Shown here in pieces: positions 1 to 9,289 of a stretch of DNA of 64,000 nucleotides. This DNA comes from Cohnella candidum (GTDB taxonomy: Bacteria > Bacillota > Bacilli > Paenibacillales > Paenibacillaceae), in the NCBI RefSeq assembly GCF_003713065.1, contig NZ_CP033433.1, positions 1,151,001 through 1,215,000 of the forward strand, written 5' to 3'. The position numbers were made by a program, and so were the translations under genes. A model generated the notes under the pieces. The model saw nothing but the letters and a program-made list of their open reading frames with translations, had not been told where the DNA came from and made no database searches. Each line of letters begins with the position of its first letter. The first letter of the stretch is position 1.

Positions 1-891
1 AAGGAAAAAGGGATCATCATCCAGGAAATCGACATGTACCGCGACAATCCCGATTGGCGGGTTTATTTCGGCTTGATCGAAGCGCTTTACCTGAAGCACC
101 CGGTGCATATCGACATTGCCGGAACGGCCGAAACGGTGCGGTCGATCACGAAAGAGATGCTTTACGACTGCTACCACACGTTTTATCATCCCTCCAACAT
201 GACCCTGTTCGTCGTAGGAGGAATCGATCCCGCCTCCACGATGGACTTGATTAAGAACAACCAAGCGGCGAAATCGTTCTCGCCCGGCGGCGAAATCGAG
301 CGGATATTCGAGCAGGAACCCGCCCAGGTTCGGGAGCCGCTGCGCCAAATCGAGCTGCCGGTTTCGCTGCCGAAATGCTTGTTCGGCTTCAAGGAAGATC
401 CGGGCCCTTCGGCGGGCGAAGAGACGATCCGCCGGGAATTGGCGAGCAAGCTGATGCTCGAGGCGCTGCTGGGGCCGAGCTCTCCCCTGTACCAGCAAAT
501 GTACGACGACAATCTGATCTCCGACAACTTCGGGCACGAGTACAATACGGGGCCCGGGTTCGCATTCTCCGTGATCGGCGGGGAAACCCGGGATCCGGAA
601 GAACTGAGGAAGCGGGTTTGCGGCGCTTTATTCGAAGCGGCGGAGCGGGGAATCGACCCTAAAGTGTTCGAACGAACGCGGCGCAAACGGATCGGCACGT
701 TTCTCCGCATGATGAACAGCCCGGAAGCGATCGCAGGGGAATTCACGCGTTACCGTCACAAGGGCGGCGACCTGTTCCGCGTCGTGGAGCTGATCGAAAG
801 CCTGACGCCGGAGGATATTAACGCCAGGCTCCGCGAGCACGTCTCCGAAGACCGGCTGGCGGTCTCCGTCGTCCGGAGCGGTTCCGCGTGA
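1..891 (+). CDS. ymfH: M16-family zinc peptidase-like protein (YmfH), 5' end outside window
   Basis: The reading frame is open from base 1, so only the last 296 residues are present and the N-terminal domain with the HxxEH zinc motif lies upstream. The visible part starts in the tail of the first M16 domain (EKGIIIQEIDMYRDNPDW) and continues through the second domain, with the typical FYHPSNMTLFVVGG stretch. It matches the YmfH half of the YmfF/YmfH pair in Bacillales. Its substrate is not established. The stop overlaps the next gene (GTGA), as in the Bacillus ymfH-ymfI order, so the two are probably translationally coupled. Confidence 0.85.
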   Translation, partial: KEKGIIIQEIDMYRDNPDWRVYFGLIEALYLKHPVHIDIAGTAETVRSITKEMLYDCYHTFYHPSNMTLFVVGGIDPASTMDLIKNNQAAKSFSPGGEIERIFEQEPAQVREPLRQIELPVSLPKCLFGFKEDPGPSAGEETIRRELASKLMLEALLGPSSPLYQQMYDDNLISDNFGHEYNTGPGFAFSVIGGETRDPEELRKRVCGALFEAAERGIDPKVFERTRRKRIGTFLRMMNSPEAIAGEFTRYRHKGGDLFRVVELIESLTPEDINARLREHVSEDRLAVSVVRSGSA

Positions 892-1622
892 ACCGCAAAG
901 CGCTCGTCACCGGCGGATCGCGCGGCATCGGTGCCGCCGCGGCCCGCCGTTTGGCGGCGGGAGGGGCCGACATCGTCATCCCCTACTTCGCCTCCGGTGA
1001 CGCCGCGGAACGCGTGGCCGCAGACTGCCGTAAGCTCGGCGCACGCGCGGAAGTCGTCCGAGCCGACGTCAGGGACGGCGCTTCGCTCGCCGAATTGAAA
1101 TCGAGCCTCGACGCGATGGAATGGGCCCCGGACATTCTCGTTCACAGCGCCGGAACGGCGTTTTACGGCTTGCTGGGGGATTGCGGGGAAGACGTATGGG
1201 ACGACATCATGGGCGTTCATTTGAAGGCCGCCTACCGCTTGACCCGCCTGTTCGCTCCGGCCATGGCCTGGAGGCGGTGGGGGAGAATCGTTTATTTGTC
1301 CAGCATCTGGGGCGTCATCGGGGCCTCGGGTGAAGCGGCTTACGCCGCTGCCAAAGGCGGGTTGAACGCCTTCGCCAAATCCATGGCCCGGGAGCTCGCT
1401 TCGTCCGGCGTCACGGTGAATGCGGTTGCTCCCGGAGCGATCGAGACGGATATGCTGGCTGATCTGACCGAGGAGGATCGGCTCGCGATTTGCCGGGACG
1501 TTCCTTTAGGCCGGTTGGGGCGGCCCGACGAAGTGGCGGATTTGATCCGCTTCATCGCGTCGGACGACGCCGGTTACATCACGGGCCAGGTTCTCGGCAT
1601 CAACGGCGGCTGGTCGGCATAA
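888..1622 (+). CDS. ymfI: Short-chain dehydrogenase/reductase (YmfI, FabG-like)
   Basis: This is a 244-residue classical SDR that reduces or oxidises a carbonyl/hydroxyl group with NAD(P)(H). It has the cofactor motif TGGSRGIG at residues 8-15, a catalytic Ser in IVYLSSIWG near residue 140, the YAAAK Tyr/Lys pair near 155-160, and the NAVAPGAIETDM loop. The GTG start overlaps the stop of the M16 gene. The fold resembles 3-oxoacyl-ACP reductase FabG, but its place in the ymf operon points to the YmfI subgroup, whose substrate is uncertain. Confidence 0.85.
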   Translation: MNRKALVTGGSRGIGAAAARRLAAGGADIVIPYFASGDAAERVAADCRKLGARAEVVRADVRDGASLAELKSSLDAMEWAPDILVHSAGTAFYGLLGDCGEDVWDDIMGVHLKAAYRLTRLFAPAMAWRRWGRIVYLSSIWGVIGASGEAAYAAAKGGLNAFAKSMARELASSGVTVNAVAPGAIETDMLADLTEEDRLAICRDVPLGRLGRPDEVADLIRFIASDDAGYITGQVLGINGGWSA

Positions 1623-1721
1623 GGCCTTCTTCGCGTGGGAATAGTAACGTCAAGGCTTGTTTCCCGTTTGCTTCGGCATGAGGGAACGCAGGCTGACACA
1701 ACGCGAAGGAGGCTCATCTCG

Positions 1722-1976
1722 ATGTCGACGGTACTGAGCAGTTTCGACACCTGGAAGAAATTTTTGGGGGACCGCGTGGCGGCCGCCAAAAACGCAGGCA
1801 TCGGCGAAGACACGATCACCAAGCTGGCGTTTGAGATCGGCGAGTTCCTCGACAACAAAGTCGATCCGAAGAACGAGGAAGAGCGCGTTCTGAAGGAGCT
1901 TTGGGACGTCGGCAGCGAATCCGAACGCCACTGCATGGCGAGCCTGATGGTCAAGCTGGCCGAACAGAACCAATAA
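1722..1976 (+). CDS. ymfJ: DUF3243 protein (YmfJ)
   Basis: This is an 84-residue, acidic, largely helical cytoplasmic protein (STVLSSFDTWKKFLGDRV at the N-terminus) of the DUF3243 family, which sits between ymfI and ymfK in Bacillales. The ATG at 1722 was chosen over an upstream in-frame start because AAGGAGG at 1706-1712 lies 9 bases before it and the family begins here. No function is established. A hairpin terminator lies about 75 bases downstream. Confidence 0.8.
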   Translation: MSTVLSSFDTWKKFLGDRVAAAKNAGIGEDTITKLAFEIGEFLDNKVDPKNEEERVLKELWDVGSESERHCMASLMVKLAEQNQ

Positions 1977-2051
1977 CGCGCTCCGCCGAAACCCGCGTGA
2001 GCCATTCGGTACTCATTCGAAGGGGATCGTCGCCTTTGCGGGATTCATCTG

Positions 2052-2078
2052 AAAGCCTCCTTCGGGAGGCTTTCTGTC
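2052..2078 (+). terminator. Hairpin terminator after ymfJ
   Basis: A perfect 9-bp stem AAAGCCTCC / GGAGGCTTT with a TTCG tetraloop is followed by a short, weak T-rich stretch. It closes the ymfH-ymfJ unit. Confidence 0.65.
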
Positions 2079-2125
2079 CGCGGGGCTTAAAATCGGGACT
2101 TTCGGCGCTATCGCGTCGTTTTATT

Positions 2126-2154
2126 TTGCAGGAGAATGGGGAGCGTTGTAGAAT
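2126..2154 (+). promoter_or_regulatory. Candidate sigma-A promoter for ymfK
   Basis: TTGCAG (2126-2131), a 17-bp spacer and TAGAAT (2149-2154) lie about 50 bases upstream of the ymfK start and just after a terminator. It was identified by eye from the consensus only. Confidence 0.4.
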
Positions 2155-2207
2155 AAAAGAGAAATAACGAATACGGAATGTGTTCTGTTCATCGGATGAG
2201 GTGCGTC

Positions 2208-2978
2208 ATGGAGCCGAAACAATGGTATATGGAATATAAAATTCACAAAAACCGGCCCGGCCTTCTCGGGGATATCGCTTCCCTGCTCGGGATGCTGGGC
2301 GTCAATATTTTGACGATCAACGGGGTGGAGGACCGCGCGCGCGGCATGCTTCTGCAAACCGACGACGAAGAGAAGATCGAGCTTCTCGGCAAAATGCTGA
2401 CGAAGGTGGAGAACATCACCGTCAACAAACTCCGTCCCACGAGGCTGACGGATATTTTGGCCGTGCGGCACGGACGCTACATCGAACGGGACTCCGACGA
2501 CCGGAAAACGTTCCGTTTTACGCGCGACGAGCTCGGGCTGCTGGTCGATTTTCTCGGCGAGCTGTTCAAGATGGAAGGCAATCAGACGATCGGCCTTCGC
2601 GGCATGCCGCGCGTAGGCAAAACCGAATCGATCATCGCGGGAAGCGTGTGCGCGGGCAAGCGCTGGACGTTCGTTTCTTCCACGCTGCTTCGGCAGACGG
2701 TGAGAAGCCAGCTCTCCGAAGAGGAAATGAACCCGAGCAACGTGTTTATCATCGACGGCATCGTGAGCACGATCCGTTCGAACGAGAAGCATTACAACCT
2801 GCTCAAAGATTTGATGGCCATGCCTTCGGTCAAGGTCATCGAGCACCCCGACATCTTCATCCGCGAGTCGGAATACGATTACGACCTGTTCGACTGCATC
2901 GTGGAACTCCGCAATTCGCCGGACGAGGAAATCACGTATGAGAACTTCACGACGGCCGGCTTGAACGACGATTTCTGA
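2208..2978 (+). CDS. ymfK: DUF3388 protein (YmfK): ACT-like domain plus P-loop region
   Basis: This 256-residue protein belongs to DUF3388, known from the ymf operon. The first ~75 residues read like an ACT-type regulatory domain (HKNRPGLLGDIASLLGML, then a strand with ILTINGV). Around residue 130 there is a P-loop-like GMPRVGKT motif, suggesting nucleotide binding. The ATG at 2208 follows a GATGAGGTG ribosome-binding site and gives the usual MEPKQWYMEYK start. An upstream ATG at 2178 would add ten unlikely residues. The function is unknown. Confidence 0.8.
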   Translation: MEPKQWYMEYKIHKNRPGLLGDIASLLGMLGVNILTINGVEDRARGMLLQTDDEEKIELLGKMLTKVENITVNKLRPTRLTDILAVRHGRYIERDSDDRKTFRFTRDELGLLVDFLGELFKMEGNQTIGLRGMPRVGKTESIIAGSVCAGKRWTFVSSTLLRQTVRSQLSEEEMNPSNVFIIDGIVSTIRSNEKHYNLLKDLMAMPSVKVIEHPDIFIRESEYDYDLFDCIVELRNSPDEEITYENFTTAGLNDDF

Positions 2979-3028
2979 ACCGTACATAACATCTTTCCGG
3001 ACGGAGAAACCCCCAGGAGGTGAGAGAC

Positions 3029-3895
3029 ATGTCCGATTTGGGAGCCCTGCTTCGCAAAGCGCGCGAACAGCGGGGTTACACGCTCGACGACGTCCAGGAA
3101 GCGACCAAAATCCGCAAAAGGTACCTGGAAGCGATCGAGACGGGCGACTATAAAGTGCTTCCCGGGTCTTTCTACGTGCGCGCATTCGTCAAAACCTATG
3201 CCGAAACCGTCGGGCTTGACGCGGAGGAAGTGCTGCGCCTCTACCAGAAAGAGCTTCCTAAACCGGCGTCGGTCGAAGCGATTCCGGCGGAACCCATGAT
3301 GAAGAAAAGCCGGAGAAGCACCCAGCATAACGACCGTTGGGGCAAAGTCTCGGTGACGCTGCTCATGTGGCTGTTCCCGATCCTCATCGTCGCCGTCATC
3401 TATGTGTATCTGCAGCAAAACGCCGACAAGACGCCAAGCGAGATCAACGATAATCCGATTTCCACGGAAATCGCTACGCCGTCCGCTTCGACGCCCGTTC
3501 CTTCCGAAACGGTAACGCCGAGCCCGTCACCGTCCGAGTCCTCCGCCCCGCCGTCTCCTGCCGTGACGTACACGCTCGGCAAAAAATCGGGAACGGTGCA
3601 GTACGTGGACGTATCGACGACAGGCGCGCGCCAGCTGGTGCTGGAAGTAACCGGGGATTGCTGGATCGACGTCAACGAAAAGAGCCGGTCCGGCAAATCG
3701 CTGTACAGCAAAATGATCCGAGCGGCCGACGCGCCGCAGACGCTTTACTTCGACTTGACGCAGCCGATCTACGTCAACATGGGCCGCGCGGACAACGCGA
3801 AAGTGACGATCGACGGCACGCCGTTCGACGACGGGGACAAGGCGGACCGCGCCCGTTTCCTTTTCACGCCGGTCGACGCCGCCGCGCAGCCTTAA
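3029..3895 (+). CDS. rodZ: RodZ-like helix-turn-helix membrane protein (YmfM)
   Basis: This is a 288-residue bitopic membrane protein. Residues 1-75 form a cytoplasmic Xre-type HTH (HTH_25: LRKAREQRGYTLDDVQEATK), followed by a basic linker and one membrane span near residues 110-130 (LLMWLFPILIVAVIYVYL). A Pro/Ser/Thr-rich extracellular linker (about 140-185) leads to a beta-rich DUF4115 domain. RodZ links the MreB elongation machinery to the membrane. AGGAGGTG at 3015-3022 selects ATG 3029. The position before pgsA/cinA/recA is conserved in Bacillales, with yajQ and rimO inserted here. Confidence 0.85.
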   Translation: MSDLGALLRKAREQRGYTLDDVQEATKIRKRYLEAIETGDYKVLPGSFYVRAFVKTYAETVGLDAEEVLRLYQKELPKPASVEAIPAEPMMKKSRRSTQHNDRWGKVSVTLLMWLFPILIVAVIYVYLQQNADKTPSEINDNPISTEIATPSASTPVPSETVTPSPSPSESSAPPSPAVTYTLGKKSGTVQYVDVSTTGARQLVLEVTGDCWIDVNEKSRSGKSLYSKMIRAADAPQTLYFDLTQPIYVNMGRADNAKVTIDGTPFDDGDKADRARFLFTPVDAAAQP

Positions 3896-3923
3896 ATTTT
3901 CGTATTCCGACCCGGTACGGCAC

Positions 3924-3947
3924 GGTCCTCTTCGGAGGGCCTTTTTT
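3924..3947 (+). terminator. Rho-independent terminator after rodZ
   Basis: The stem GGTCCTC / GAGGGCC (one G-U pair) has a TTCG loop and is followed by six T residues. Confidence 0.8.
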
Positions 3948-3969
3948 GCGGGCTGGGAACTGCACTTGT

Positions 3970-3998
3970 TTGGGCGGAAATCCGCCTCATGTTATAAT
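3970..3998 (+). promoter_or_regulatory. Candidate sigma-A promoter for yajQ
   Basis: A perfect TATAAT at 3993-3998 is preceded 17 bp upstream by TTGGGC, 38 bases before the yajQ start codon. A small GGCGGA/TCCGCC hairpin sits in the spacer. Confidence 0.5.
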
Positions 3999-4035
3999 GT
4001 AGGGAAAAACAGGAAACCGGAAAGGAAGTCGTCCC

Positions 4036-4527
4036 ATGGCATCGGAATATTCTTTCGACATCGTTTCGAAAGTCGACATGGAAGAGGTCAAAAACGCCAT
4101 TACGCAATCGATGAAAGAGATCGAAAACCGTTTTGATTTCAAAGGCAGCAAAAGCAGCATCGTTCTCGAAAAAGAAGAGATCGTGGTCCGATCGGACGAC
4201 GATTATAAACTCGGAAGCGTCATCGACATTTTGCAGACAAAGCTGCTCAAACGCGGCGTTCCGATCCGCAACCTCGACTACGGGAAAATCGAACCGGCCT
4301 CGGGGGCGACCGTCAAGCAAAACATCAAGCTCCGCCAGGGCGTGGACCAGGACAACGCCAAAAAGATCAACATCCTGATCCGCGACTCCAAATTGAAGGT
4401 GAAAAGCCAAATCCAAGGCGACCAAATCCGCGTAACCGGGAAAAGCAAGGACGATCTGCAGTCCGTCATGTCGCTGCTCAAGGGCGCCGATTTGCCGTTG
4501 GAACTGCAATTCACGAACTATCGATAA
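4036..4527 (+). CDS. yajQ: YajQ-family nucleotide-binding protein
   Basis: This 163-residue protein has the standard YajQ length and signature from the first residue ([18 protein letters not shown], later [11 protein letters not shown]). The family has two ferredoxin-like domains that bind nucleotides; in some Gram-negatives it is a cyclic-di-GMP effector, and its role in Bacillota is unsettled. A GGAAGTCG ribosome-binding site precedes the ATG. It appears to be a monocistronic unit with its own promoter. Confidence 0.9.
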   Translation: MASEYSFDIVSKVDMEEVKNAITQSMKEIENRFDFKGSKSSIVLEKEEIVVRSDDDYKLGSVIDILQTKLLKRGVPIRNLDYGKIEPASGATVKQNIKLRQGVDQDNAKKINILIRDSKLKVKSQIQGDQIRVTGKSKDDLQSVMSLLKGADLPLELQFTNYR

Positions 4528-4585
4528 TGGATGCGTGATTCGCCGGGCCGCCCGCTAACCCGCGAAACGGCGGCCCGCGCGTCTT

Positions 4586-4615
4586 TTGACACGTCTAGGG
4601 CCATGGGATTATACT
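4586..4615 (+). promoter_or_regulatory. Sigma-A promoter for rimO-pgsA-cinA
   Basis: A perfect TTGACA (4586-4591), an 18-bp spacer and TATACT (4610-4615) lie about 40 bases upstream of the rimO ATG. Confidence 0.6.
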
Positions 4616-4656
4616 GTTGGGGACAAGAATGGACGAACGTTTGGGGGAAGTCATCG

Positions 4657-5985
4657 ATGCCGGAGAAAGTCAGCGTCGTCACGCTCGGCTGCGAGAAAAA
4701 TTTGGTCGATTCGGAAATCATGTCCGGACTGATTCACCAACGGGGATTTACCCTTGTAGAGAAGCCGGAAGACGCGACCGTCGTAATCGTCAATACCTGC
4801 GGATTTATAGACGCCGCCAAGGAAGAATCGGTCAACACGATTCTCAGCCTCGCGGAATTGAAGGAAACGGCCAAGCTGAAAGCCCTGATCGTGTCGGGAT
4901 GCTTAACTCAGCGTTATAAGCAGGTCCTGATGGAGGAAATGCCGGAAATCGACGGGATTGTCGGAACGGGCGATTTCCACAACATCAACGGGATCATCGA
5001 CGAGGCGCTCCACGGACGCAAGCCGGTTTACGTGGGCAACCCCGTTTTTACTTATGAAGAAAAACTGCCTCGGCTGCTTTCCACGCCCCGCCATACTGCA
5101 TACGTTAAAATAGCCGAAGGCTGCGACAACGCTTGTACGTTCTGCAGCATTCCGATCATGCGAGGCAAATTCCGCAGCCGTTCGATCGAATCGATCGTGG
5201 CGGAAGCGGAGAACCTGGCGTCACAAGGCGTGAAGGAAATCAGCCTGATCGCGCAGGACTCGACGAACTATGGCGTGGACCTGTACGAGGGCTTCAAGCT
5301 GCCGGAATTGCTGAACCGCGTCTCCGAGGTGGAAGGCGTCGAATGGGTGCGGCTGCACTACGCGTATCCGGGCTTTTTCACCGACGAGCTGATCGAGACG
5401 ATGGCGACGAATCCGAAAATCTGCAAATATATCGACATGCCGCTTCAGCACAGCGAGGATGCCATTCTGAAGAGGATGAGACGCCCCGGCAGGCAGCGCG
5501 ACGTTCGCGAGCTCGTCGCCAAAATCCGCGCGCGCATCCCGGAAGTCGCGCTTCGCACCTCGATGATCGTCGGTTTTCCCGGCGAGACGGAGGAAGACTT
5601 CGCCAAACTGTGCGAGTTCGTCCGCGAAATGAAATTCGACCGCCTCGGCGTGTTCACTTATTCGCAGGAAGAGGATACGCCGGCCAGCCGGCTGCCGGAT
5701 CAAATTCCGGACGAGGTGAAAGAAACCCGGGCCAGCACGCTGATGGAAATCCAGCGCCAAGTCGCCCAGGAGAACGCCTCGAAATACGTCGGACGCACGC
5801 TGGAAGTGCTCGTCGAGCGGTATGACGGACGGAGCGACGTCTTTATCGGCCGCAGCCAATTCGACGCGCCAGAAATCGACGGCGAAGTGTACATCAGCGG
5901 CATCCGCGCGGAAATCGGCGACATCCGCCGGGTCCGCATCACCCACGCTTACGAATACGACCTTTCCGGGGAGGGAATCGCGTGA
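4657..5985 (+). CDS. rimO: Ribosomal protein uS12 methylthiotransferase RimO
   Basis: This 442-residue radical-SAM enzyme adds a methylthio group to an aspartate of ribosomal protein S12. It has the N-terminal methylthiotransferase domain (VVTLGCEKNLVDSE, NTCGFI, SGCLTQRY, which supply the auxiliary-cluster Cys residues), the radical-SAM cluster EGCDNACTFCSIP near residue 150, and a C-terminal TRAM domain. ATG 4657 after GGGGGAAG is preferred. The extended frame back to 4531 would run through the promoter. It overlaps pgsA (GTGA). Confidence 0.93.
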   Translation: MPEKVSVVTLGCEKNLVDSEIMSGLIHQRGFTLVEKPEDATVVIVNTCGFIDAAKEESVNTILSLAELKETAKLKALIVSGCLTQRYKQVLMEEMPEIDGIVGTGDFHNINGIIDEALHGRKPVYVGNPVFTYEEKLPRLLSTPRHTAYVKIAEGCDNACTFCSIPIMRGKFRSRSIESIVAEAENLASQGVKEISLIAQDSTNYGVDLYEGFKLPELLNRVSEVEGVEWVRLHYAYPGFFTDELIETMATNPKICKYIDMPLQHSEDAILKRMRRPGRQRDVRELVAKIRARIPEVALRTSMIVGFPGETEEDFAKLCEFVREMKFDRLGVFTYSQEEDTPASRLPDQIPDEVKETRASTLMEIQRQVAQENASKYVGRTLEVLVERYDGRSDVFIGRSQFDAPEIDGEVYISGIRAEIGDIRRVRITHAYEYDLSGEGIA

Positions 5986-6611
5986 ACTTAGCCAACAAGA
6001 TAACCCTTGCCCGCATTTTCATCGTTCCGATCATCACGTTCGTTCTGCTCGTTCGTTTGGATCTCGGCGTGCTGGTCATGGGGGATTACTCCATCTCCTA
6101 TAACCAGATCGTCGCGCTGCTCCTGTTCATCATCGCGGCGAGCACGGACGGGTTGGACGGCTATATCGCGCGCAAGCGCAAAATCGTGACGAACCTCGGC
6201 AAGCTGCTCGATCCGCTGGCCGACAAGCTGCTCATGGCGGCGGTGCTGATCTCGCTGGTCGAGATGGGCAAACTCGGCGCTTGGGTCGCCATTATCATCA
6301 TCAGCCGCGAATGGGCGGTCACCGGCCTTCGCCAGGTGGCGCTGCTCGACGGTACCGTCGTGGCGGCCAGCCAGTGGGGCAAGTGGAAAACGGCGATCCA
6401 GATCGCGATGATCATCGTGCTCTTGATCAACAATTTCCCGTTTAACTTCATCGACGTTCGTATCGACCTGATCGCCGTATGGGCGGCCGTTCTGATTACC
6501 GTCTATTCCGGGATCGACTACTTCGTCAAAAACAAAAATCTCATTCCGGTATCCGATCCGCCGGCAGGCACGTCCGGCCCGGCTGAGAAAGAGGTGCGCC
6601 GAAACGTATGA
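5982..6611 (+). CDS. pgsA: CDP-diacylglycerol--glycerol-3-phosphate 3-phosphatidyltransferase PgsA
   Basis: This 209-residue integral membrane enzyme makes phosphatidylglycerophosphate, the committed step to phosphatidylglycerol. It contains the CDP-alcohol phosphotransferase motif STDGLDGYIARKRK followed by GKLLDPLADKLL, and four or more hydrophobic spans. The GTG start overlaps the rimO stop, and its own stop overlaps cinA (ATGA), so the three genes form a coupled operon. Confidence 0.92.
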   Translation: MNLANKITLARIFIVPIITFVLLVRLDLGVLVMGDYSISYNQIVALLLFIIAASTDGLDGYIARKRKIVTNLGKLLDPLADKLLMAAVLISLVEMGKLGAWVAIIIISREWAVTGLRQVALLDGTVVAASQWGKWKTAIQIAMIIVLLINNFPFNFIDVRIDLIAVWAAVLITVYSGIDYFVKNKNLIPVSDPPAGTSGPAEKEVRRNV

Positions 6612-7867
6612 GCTTGAGAGCGGAAATCGTGTCGGTCGGCACGGAGCTGCTCCTCGGTCAAATCGTAAACACGAATGCCCAGTTTCTGTCGCGGGGTTTG
6701 GCGGAGCTGGGCATTGACGTTTACTATCAGACCGTGGTCGGCGACAATATGGACCGGCTGTTGAAAACGATCGAATTGGCGCGCGGACGGGCGGATTTGC
6801 TCGTGTTCACGGGAGGGCTGGGCCCGACGATGGACGATCTGACCCGCGACGCGGTTGCCGCGTATTTGAGACGCGGCATGGAAGAGCATGAGCCGACGAT
6901 GCGCAAGCTGGAGGAGATGTTCGCGGGCCGCGGAGCCGCGTTGATCGAGAGCAACCGCAAGCAGGCGCTGCTCGTCGAGGGCGCGACGCCGCTGCGGAAC
7001 AACACGGGGCTCGCGATCGGCAACGCTTTGTCGGCGGACGGGACGCATTATTTGCTGCTCCCCGGACCGCCGAGGGAAATGAAGCCGATGTTCGAGAACG
7101 ACGCCTCGGCATGGTTGAGGGAACTGCTCGGGCAGGCGGATACGCTGCATTCCGTCATGATGCGTTTCGCCGGGATCGGGGAGTCCGCGCTCGAGGATCT
7201 GCTGATCGATCTCGTGCGGGAGCAGAGCGATCCGACGATCGCGCCGTATGCCAAGGAAGGCGAAGTCGCGGTGCGCGTGTCCACCAAGGCGCCGAATGCC
7301 GAAGAGGCGCAGCGGAAGATGGAATCGACGCTGGTCGAAATCCGCCGCCGGACGGATCGTTTCCTGTACGCGGAGGAAGATATCCCGATCGAGACGGAAG
7401 TGATGCGGCTGCTGCTCCGGCAGCGGCGCACGCTCGCGCTGGCGGAGAGCTGCACCGGCGGCATGGTCGCGGAGATGGTGACGACGGTGCCGGGAAGCGC
7501 GGATGCGTTCCTGGGAGGCGTCGTCAGCTATACGAACGCGGTGAAGCGGGATTTGCTCGGCGTGCCCGAAGGGCTGCTCGAGGGGGAGGGCGCGCCCGGC
7601 GCGGTCAGCGAAGAGACGGCCGCCGCGATGGCGGAGGGCGCGCGCCGCTTTGCCGATTCGGACTTCGGCGTGTCGGTGACCGGCGTGGCCGGTCCCGCGT
7701 CGTCCGAAGGCAAGCCCGTCGGGCTCGTGTACCTCGGGCTGGCCGAACGCGGGAAACCGACCCGTACGGAAAAGCTGCAGCTGTCCGGCGACCGCGAGGG
7801 CATCCGCCTGCGCGCGTCGAAGCGCGCGCTCTATCGGTTGTGGCTGGCGCTGACCGGCCGGGAATAA
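6608..7867 (+). CDS. cinA: CinA, competence/damage-inducible protein
   Basis: This 419-residue two-domain protein has an N-terminal MoCF-like domain (EIVSVGTELLLGQIVNTNAQ, FTGGLGPTMDD, LPGPPREMKPM) acting as an ADP-ribose/nucleotide pyrophosphatase. Its C-terminal domain (AESCTGGMVAEM, VTGVAGPASSEGKPVGLVY) is of the nicotinamide-nucleotide amidase type. It lies directly upstream of recA, as in Bacillus and Streptococcus, where it belongs to the competence regulon. Its start overlaps the pgsA stop. Confidence 0.92.
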   Translation: MSLRAEIVSVGTELLLGQIVNTNAQFLSRGLAELGIDVYYQTVVGDNMDRLLKTIELARGRADLLVFTGGLGPTMDDLTRDAVAAYLRRGMEEHEPTMRKLEEMFAGRGAALIESNRKQALLVEGATPLRNNTGLAIGNALSADGTHYLLLPGPPREMKPMFENDASAWLRELLGQADTLHSVMMRFAGIGESALEDLLIDLVREQSDPTIAPYAKEGEVAVRVSTKAPNAEEAQRKMESTLVEIRRRTDRFLYAEEDIPIETEVMRLLLRQRRTLALAESCTGGMVAEMVTTVPGSADAFLGGVVSYTNAVKRDLLGVPEGLLEGEGAPGAVSEETAAAMAEGARRFADSDFGVSVTGVAGPASSEGKPVGLVYLGLAERGKPTRTEKLQLSGDREGIRLRASKRALYRLWLALTGRE

Positions 7868-8043
7868 GCGCGGCGTTGGCACGGGTTAGGTGATTTTGCG
7901 GCCGGGTTTAAGTAAACGAGCGTTACTTATCCTTTTACATTTCGCTATACTGGGTCTATTATTGTCCCGCCGGGACCAAAAAATTGCGAAAAACGGTTGT
8001 CAACGGAACGACGGTATGGTAAAGTTTTATCGAAAGTTGCGGA

Positions 8044-8083
8044 AGAACCGTAGCGAAGAATACTTTGCTGCGGTTCTTTTTCG
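8044..8083 (+). terminator. Terminator between cinA and recA
   Basis: The arms GAACCGTAGC and GCTGCGGTTC form a hairpin followed by TTTTTC. It makes recA independently transcribed. The rest of the 300-base gap (7868-8173) holds the SOS box and recA promoter; I see no gene in it. Confidence 0.65.
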
Positions 8084-8092
8084 CAAATAAAA

Positions 8093-8106
8093 CGAACAAA
8101 TGTTCT
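8093..8106 (+). promoter_or_regulatory. LexA (DinR) SOS box upstream of recA
   Basis: CGAACAAATGTTCT matches the Gram-positive consensus CGAACNNNNGTTCG at 13 of 14 positions. It lies immediately upstream of the recA -35 element, so LexA would repress recA until DNA damage. Confidence 0.85.
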
Positions 8107-8114
8107 CAAAATGC

Positions 8115-8143
8115 TTGGCAAACGATAGAAAAAAGGCTATGAT
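8115..8143 (+). promoter_or_regulatory. recA sigma-A promoter
   Basis: TTGGCA (8115-8120), a 17-bp spacer and TATGAT (8138-8143) lie next to the SOS box and about 30 bases upstream of the start codon. Confidence 0.65.
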
Positions 8144-8173
8144 GAATTTATTAAACGAGATAAGGATGTGGGT

Positions 8174-9226
8174 GTGTTGTCAGATCGTCGCGCCGCATTG
8201 GAGATGGCCCTGCGCCAGATTGAGAAGCAATTCGGTAAAGGTTCCATCATGAAACTCGGAGAAAACGCACAAATGCAAGTAGAGACGTGCTCCAGCGGAT
8301 CTCTTGCCTTGGATATCGCGCTCGGGATCGGCGGATTCCCGCGCGGAAGAATCATCGAAGTGTACGGACCGGAATCGTCCGGTAAGACGACCGTCGCCCT
8401 GCACGCCATCGCCGAGGTGCAGCGCGCCGGCGGACAAGCGGCCTTCATCGACGCCGAACACGCGCTCGATCCGCTGTACGCCAGCAAGCTCGGCGTCAAC
8501 ATTGACGAACTGCTGCTCTCCCAGCCGGATACGGGGGAACAGGCGCTTGAGATCGCGGAAGCGCTCGTACGCAGCGGCGCGGTCGACATCATTGTCGTCG
8601 ACTCCGTAGCGGCTCTCGTTCCGAAAGCGGAAATCGAAGGCGACATGGGAGATTCCTTCGTCGGCCTGCAAGCCCGCCTGATGTCGCAAGCGATGCGGAA
8701 GCTGTCCGGCGCCATCAGCAAGTCGAAGGCGATCGCGATCTTCATCAACCAGCTGCGCGAGAAGGTCGGCGTCATGTTCGGCAACCCGGAGACGACTCCC
8801 GGCGGCCGCGCATTGAAGTTCTACGCGAGCGTGCGCCTGGACGTCCGCCGCATCGAATCCCTGAAGCAGGGCAACGACGTCGTCGGCAACCGCACCCGCA
8901 TCAAGGTCGTCAAGAACAAAGTCGCGCCGCCGTTTAAGCAAGCGGAAGTCGACATCATGTACGGAGAAGGCATTTCCAAGCAAGGCAGCATCGTCGACAT
9001 CGGCGTCGAGATGGATATCGTCCAGAAGAGCGGCGCTTGGTTCTCTTATAACGGCGAACGCTTGGGACAAGGCCGGGAGAACGCGAAGCAGTTCCTGAAG
9101 GACAATACCGAGATTTCCTGGCAGATCGAGAAGCAGATCCGCGAAGCGACCCTGAGCGCTGCGGCTTCGGCGAAACCGGCGGCATTCTCGTCCGATGACG
9201 ACGAAGAAGAACCGGACTTCGAATAA
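8174..9226 (+). CDS. recA: Recombinase RecA
   Basis: RecA is the ATP-dependent strand-exchange protein and the co-protease for LexA cleavage. It has Walker A GPESSGKT near residue 66, the [20 protein letters not shown] region, [20 protein letters not shown], and the acidic tail [12 protein letters not shown]. The start is ambiguous: GTG 8174 (six bases after AAGGAT) or TTG 8177 gives the usual (M)[12 protein letters not shown]-terminus, while the longer GTG 8168 is too close to the ribosome-binding site. The length is about 350 residues, typical for Bacillota. Confidence 0.97.
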   Translation: MLSDRRAALEMALRQIEKQFGKGSIMKLGENAQMQVETCSSGSLALDIALGIGGFPRGRIIEVYGPESSGKTTVALHAIAEVQRAGGQAAFIDAEHALDPLYASKLGVNIDELLLSQPDTGEQALEIAEALVRSGAVDIIVVDSVAALVPKAEIEGDMGDSFVGLQARLMSQAMRKLSGAISKSKAIAIFINQLREKVGVMFGNPETTPGGRALKFYASVRLDVRRIESLKQGNDVVGNRTRIKVVKNKVAPPFKQAEVDIMYGEGISKQGSIVDIGVEMDIVQKSGAWFSYNGERLGQGRENAKQFLKDNTEISWQIEKQIREATLSAAASAKPAAFSSDDDEEEPDFE

Positions 9227-9238
9227 TTCATGCAATCC

Positions 9239-9265
9239 AGCGGCAGCTTCGCCTGCCGCTTTTTT
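9239..9265 (+). terminator. recA terminator
   Basis: The 8-bp perfect stem AGCGGCAG / CTGCCGCT with a 6-base loop is followed by TTTTT. Confidence 0.8.
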
Positions 9266-9289
9266 GCTTTTGATAAGGAGGAATGAAAT